This document shows, in pieces, positions 6,389 to 8,438 of a stretch of DNA of 8,438 nt. The stretch covers positions 1-8,438 of the forward strand of contig RKRU01000108.1 in the NCBI GenBank assembly GCA_007571225.1, given 5' to 3'. Position 1 is the stretch's first letter. The number at the start of each line of letters is the position of its first letter. Under the pieces are notes generated by a model, which saw nothing but the letters and a program-made list of their open reading frames with translations, had not been told where the DNA came from and did not search any database. This DNA is from Nitrosopumilaceae archaeon (GTDB taxonomy: Archaea; Thermoproteota; Nitrososphaeria; Nitrososphaerales; Nitrosopumilaceae). Position numbers and translations under genes: made by a program.

Positions 6389-6469
6389 GTACTGTTTACG
6401 TCCCACACCAGAATGACTGATTCTAAGCACAAATTTGGCAAATTGTTTACGCCAAACGTAAACATTTAC
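6389..6469. mobile_element. 81-bp inverted-repeat element, copy B (MITE-like)
   Basis: It has the same organisation as copy A. The left end GTACTGTTTACGT and right end ACGTAAACATTTAC are near-perfect inverted repeats (TGTTTACGT core). Inside it, TGTTTACG (6444-6451), CCAAA and CGTAAACA (6457-6464) form a perfect 8-bp hairpin with a 5-base loop. It lies about 40 bp from the 3' end of tRNA-Lys. The sequence between A and B (6228-6388) holds only a TATA-like ATCTATATATGG and no supported gene. Confidence 0.6.
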
Positions 6470-6500
6470 TACTCCGTCTTTTGGTACACGGATATGTAGG

Positions 6501-6505
6501 AAAAA
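6501..6505 (-). terminator. Oligo-T terminator of tRNA-Lys
   Basis: Minus-strand TTTTT follows two bases after the discriminator base of the tRNA; oligo-T runs terminate archaeal tRNA transcripts. Confidence 0.5.
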
Positions 6506-6507
6506 GG

Positions 6508-6581
6508 CGGGTCTAGAGGGATTCGAACCCACGACAGCAGGATTAAGAGTCCTGAGCGCTACCTGGCTGCGCCATAGACCC
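6508..6581 (-). tRNA. tRNA-Lys (anticodon CTT), intronless
   Basis: The minus strand folds as a full cloverleaf. The acceptor is GGGTCTA/TAGACCC (6575-6581 with 6509-6515); the D stem is GCGC/GCGC with loop AGCCAGGTA; the anticodon stem is CAGGA/TCCTG with loop CTCTTAA, giving anticodon CTT for Lys AAG codons; the variable loop is CTGTC; the T arm is GTGGG-TTCGAAT-CCCTC. The T stem has one U-U mismatch at pair 50:64 (bases 6531 and 6517). The discriminator is G, and CC follows it before the T run, so most of a CCA end is not encoded. There is no intron. Its TATA box is just behind the stop codon of the SRPBCC gene. Confidence 0.95.
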
Positions 6582-6605
6582 ACCAACACTACACCGGAGA
6601 ATTGC

Positions 6606-6615
6606 TATTATAACC
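6606..6615 (-). promoter_or_regulatory. TATA box for tRNA-Lys
   Basis: Minus-strand GGTTATAATA is centred about 29 bp upstream of the mature tRNA 5' end, so transcription should begin a few bases before the tRNA. It begins six bases past the stop codon of the gene at 6622-7239. Confidence 0.55.
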
Positions 6616-6621
6616 TTCAGA

Positions 6622-7239
6622 TCAGTCTTGGCGCTTTACAACTGGCGCAGACGCTTCGATCTGGTTGTATCGCTCGATTATGGCAGTCAGTGCAGTAGAG
6701 ACGGGTACATCATTCATCTTCTTCTTCTCTTCCAAGATCTTCTGGTATGCCTCAAGTGTAATGTAGACGGGTATTGAACCGTTTCCCTCTAGCAGTCCTC
6801 GGACGTTGTACAGTGCAGTCTCCATGCCCCGCTCTACGAACTTTGCAAACTTTATTCTGTCGACTATGGCACCGAATGGGCCAAGTGGCAGTTTATAGTC
6901 AACTGACATTGTAACTCTGGTGAGGTTTGCGCCGAGCCTCTCAAACTGATTTGTAATCATCCAATGCTTGAACTTACCCTTGATCTGCTTTGCTGCGATC
7001 TTTTCGTTGCGGACAAACTCCGTCGTCTCGCAGTCCCATTCCATCCTCCTGCCTCCAAAGTCGCCTACTATCCTAAACGTGGTTCCAACACCCATCCCCT
7101 CCTTGATATCCATCGGAATGACGGTCATGCCGACGGTCTCGCTCTTCAATTGGTCAGAGACATGCTCCGGTCGGGCAAAATACGTAAAGACGTTGTCGAC
7201 TGGAACCTTGATTTCTATTGACTTTGAGACAAATGTCAA
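6622..7239 (-). CDS. SRPBCC (START-like) protein with RHH-like C-terminal tail
   Basis: With a TTG start at 7239 this is a 205-residue cytosolic protein. Residues 1-150 look like a polyketide-cyclase/START-like SRPBCC domain: a strand SIEIKVPVDNVFTYFARPEH at the start, the central IKEGMGVGTTFRI, MEWDCETTEF and a long C-terminal helix ending in GMETALYNVRGLLEG. These domains bind hydrophobic ligands in a deep cavity. Residues ~156-194 (VYITLEAYQKILEEKK, then VSTALTAIIERYNQ) have the strand-helix-helix pattern of ribbon-helix-helix DNA-binding domains. The start is chosen because the TTTAAA core at 7265-7270 is about 28 bp upstream; the next upstream ATG (7323) lies beyond that promoter and would overlap the divergent gene. 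No ligand is known, and no enzyme motif is seen. Confidence 0.75.
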   Translation of the reverse strand: MTFVSKSIEIKVPVDNVFTYFARPEHVSDQLKSETVGMTVIPMDIKEGMGVGTTFRIVGDFGGRRMEWDCETTEFVRNEKIAAKQIKGKFKHWMITNQFERLGANLTRVTMSVDYKLPLGPFGAIVDRIKFAKFVERGMETALYNVRGLLEGNGSIPVYITLEAYQKILEEKKKMNDVPVSTALTAIIERYNQIEASAPVVKRQD

Positions 7240-7262
7240 CGATTGAACCTCAAGGCAATACT

Positions 7263-7271
7263 GATTTAAAG
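7263..7271. promoter_or_regulatory. Shared palindromic TATA core for two divergent genes
   Basis: GATTTAAAG contains the self-complementary TTTAAA at 7265-7270. Its centre lies about 26 bp before the ATG at 7293 (+) and about 28 bp before the TTG at 7239 (-). Both distances are the archaeal TATA-to-start spacing, so one TBP site could fire in both directions and give two leaderless mRNAs. Only 53 bp separate the two starts. Confidence 0.6.
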
Positions 7272-7292
7272 GTTTTGAAGATTGCAGGTGTA

Positions 7293-7880
7293 ATGGTAAG
7301 GCCGGACAGCACGAAAAGTTCATGCATACCCAAGCTCTTGGGCCTTGCAGGTCTGGCCGTATTATGCATGGCCGCCCTCCATTCTGGTTTTGCAGACAAT
7401 ATGGCGCACGGACACTCTATGTTCAACTCCGCAGAAGAATTCATTGCAGGATACAGGGTGCAGGTGGCAACGGCCCCAGAGTTTCCGCAACTAGACGAGC
7501 CGTCAATGTTTCTAGTCAGGGTCACTGATGCAGACTTTGAGGAGGTGGACAGGTTCACCATGGGGATACGGTTCTTTTACAACGGCCAGCAGATTGATGC
7601 CGTGCCTCCCACGGCAGTCGACGGCGGGCACTGGGACTTTGGGCATACGTGGCGCAACCAGGGAAACCACATAGTGAAGGTCGATCTGTATGACATGGCA
7701 GACAAGCCCGGGGTCACCACATATACATTCAACATGGGAACGCAGAGTCCGTTTGGTTACATCTTCATAATCGCCATTACAGTGGGAGCGTTCTGCTTTG
7801 CAGGTGTCATGTTCTATATCTACATCGTACCTAGGATTGCAGGAAGTCGCAGAGACGGCGATCGTCCGGCTGGTCGGTAA
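7293..7880 (+). CDS. Secreted, C-terminally membrane-anchored protein with Ig-like domain
   Basis: This is a 195-residue protein. Residues 1-34 form a signal peptide with basic residues, a hydrophobic core (PKLLGLAGLAVLCMAAL) and a likely cleavage after Ala34. The mature start is His/Met-rich (NMAHGHSMF). The middle (about 45-150) alternates strands and looks like an Ig-like beta-sandwich of the FixH/YtkA kind, with Trp/His-rich VDGGHWDFGHTW and NHIVKVDLYD. Residues 156-178 are a transmembrane helix followed by a short Arg-rich cytoplasmic tail. The topology is therefore outside domain, one anchor. The start at 7293 is set by the TATA core 26 bp upstream and by the signal peptide beginning there; the ATG at 7218 lies before the promoter. 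The His/Met groups might bind metal such as copper, which is a guess. Confidence 0.72.
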   Translation: MVRPDSTKSSCIPKLLGLAGLAVLCMAALHSGFADNMAHGHSMFNSAEEFIAGYRVQVATAPEFPQLDEPSMFLVRVTDADFEEVDRFTMGIRFFYNGQQIDAVPPTAVDGGHWDFGHTWRNQGNHIVKVDLYDMADKPGVTTYTFNMGTQSPFGYIFIIAITVGAFCFAGVMFYIYIVPRIAGSRRDGDRPAGR

Positions 7881-8002
7881 GCCGCGTGGATGACTCCTGC
7901 TTTTGTCGCATGACTCTCTGCTCCCAATATGGGCGAGATAGTCACCTTCAATCCTTCTAAACCTGCCAAAAAGACGCCAATTAGGGTTACTAAGTCCTCC
8001 GC

Positions 8003-8060
8003 ATCTAAATGACTGATCATGGGCACAAATTTGGCAAGTTGTTTGTGTCGAATCTAAATG
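8003..8060. repeat. Diverged third copy (C) of the inverted-repeat family, flanked by 9-bp direct repeats
   Basis: AATGACTGAT at 8008-8017 and GCACAAATTTGGCAA at 8022-8036 plus TTGTTT match the interior of copy B, but the terminal inverted repeats are not recognisable. ATCTAAATG occurs on both sides (8003-8011 and 8052-8060). The right part, TTGTTTGTGTCG, matches the 34-bp repeats at 5833. The element reaches into the stop codon region of the heme A synthase gene. Upstream of it (7881-8002), CTCCCAATATGGGCGA at 7921 recalls the start of the 34-bp repeats; no gene is seen there. Confidence 0.6.
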
Positions 8061-8438
8061 GTATCCTCAACTACCTGCGTGTCTGTCTTGGACACACTCT
8101 TTCTCCGCATCTTTTTGCTGCCCGCGCCGTACCCGGTACTGCTACGGCTACGGCTTCGGCTACGGCGTCTGCTACCGTCACTACTACTTTTCTCCATACT
8201 GCCGCCGTCCCCCATATAACCGCCTACAACAACTATCTGTCCGCGCGACAGTCTGAATGCAAAGAGCGTGGTAAGTAGCACCATCGAGAAGAGCAGTATT
8301 CCTATCCCTAGGTGTATTGCAACCAGAATCGCATGCAGTTTGAGATCGATTACAAGGGCGCCCAGCGCAATCTGTGTAACTACAAATACGGTGGCAAGTG
8401 AGCTTGTCACCTTTATCTTCAGATCGGCCCGCTTGTTC
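8054..8438 (-). CDS. ctaA: Heme A synthase (CtaA/COX15-like), C-terminal part
   Basis: The N-terminal portion is beyond the window end; the frame is open to the edge, so the GTG at 8410 is internal rather than a start. The visible 127 residues contain two transmembrane helices (about 10-33 and 35-63) with TQIALGALV and AIHLGIGILLF, typical of the last helices of COX15/CtaA, in which a His serves the heme site. This membrane enzyme oxidises the methyl group of heme O to a formyl group to give heme A for cytochrome oxidases. After the second helix comes a ~60-residue soluble tail with an Arg-Ser dipeptide run (RRRSRSRSRSS) and many Lys, Arg and Ser, not a usual feature of the family. The family call is fair because only the end is visible; another short-helix membrane protein is possible. 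Confidence 0.6.
   Translation of the reverse strand, partial: NKRADLKIKVTSSLATVFVVTQIALGALVIDLKLHAILVAIHLGIGILLFSMVLLTTLFAFRLSRGQIVVVGGYMGDGGSMEKSSSDGSRRRSRSRSRSSTGYGAGSKKMRRKSVSKTDTQVVEDTI
8141..8176. repeat. Six-unit hexamer repeat (GCTACG) coding the Arg-Ser tail
   Basis: Four near-exact units of GCTACG (one GCTTCG) followed by two degenerate ones, read on the minus strand as CGT/CGA-AGC codons. The repeat length is a multiple of three, so slippage would change the number of Arg-Ser pairs without shifting the frame. Confidence 0.75.

Noticed and set aside
5833..6469. CRISPR array
   Set aside because: Only two exact repeats, 105 bp apart, with a low-complexity spacer; the ~80-bp elements are imperfect and widely spaced, and no cas gene is present.

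Overview
The window looks archaeal and most likely comes from a thaumarchaeon (Nitrososphaerota, ammonia-oxidiser lineage; a marine or sponge-associated relative of Cenarchaeum/Nitrosopumilus is my best guess). The signs are TATA boxes placed about 25-29 bp before start codons so that transcripts would be leaderless or nearly so, a lack of Shine-Dalgarno sites, frequent AGG and ATA codons, an archaeal-type tRNA, and the gene types seen (single-domain radical SAM protein, class IV BCAT, SRPBCC protein, heme A synthase). The taxonomic call is inference; no rRNA or other marker gene is present.

Layout. 1-192: intergenic, with a low-complexity GAG/GTG tract and a strong TATA box. 214-1101 (+): radical SAM protein. 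1266-2183 (-): branched-chain amino acid aminotransferase IlvE, convergent with the former. 2371-2580 (+): small two-helix membrane protein on its own leaderless promoter. 2710-5728 (-): a two-gene operon made of a MORC/HSP90-like GHKL ATPase (promoter-proximal) and an AbiEii/AbiGii-type nucleotidyltransferase 4 bp downstream; this is the accessory, defence-like core of the window. 5760-6507: about 750 bp without a convincing gene, filled with repeats (a perfect 34-bp direct repeat, microsatellites, and two ~80-bp elements with terminal inverted repeats). 6508-6581 (-): tRNA-Lys(CTT). 6622-7239 (-) and 7293-7880 (+): an SRPBCC-domain protein with a ribbon-helix-helix-like tail, and a secreted membrane-anchored protein, both reading away from one palindromic TATA core. 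8054-8438 (-): C-terminal part of a CtaA/COX15-like heme A synthase with an unusual Arg-Ser-rich tail, cut by the window end.

How it fits together. The flanks look like ordinary core genome (amino acid metabolism, tRNA, heme/respiration, membrane proteins). The GHKL-nucleotidyltransferase pair sits between a TIR-like 15-mer (2620-2634) and a field of repeats next to a tRNA gene, as expected for an acquired conflict module. The best candidate for an undescribed system is this two-gene operon; the second is the family of short inverted-repeat elements, which recurs near 8008-8060 and perhaps at 2620.
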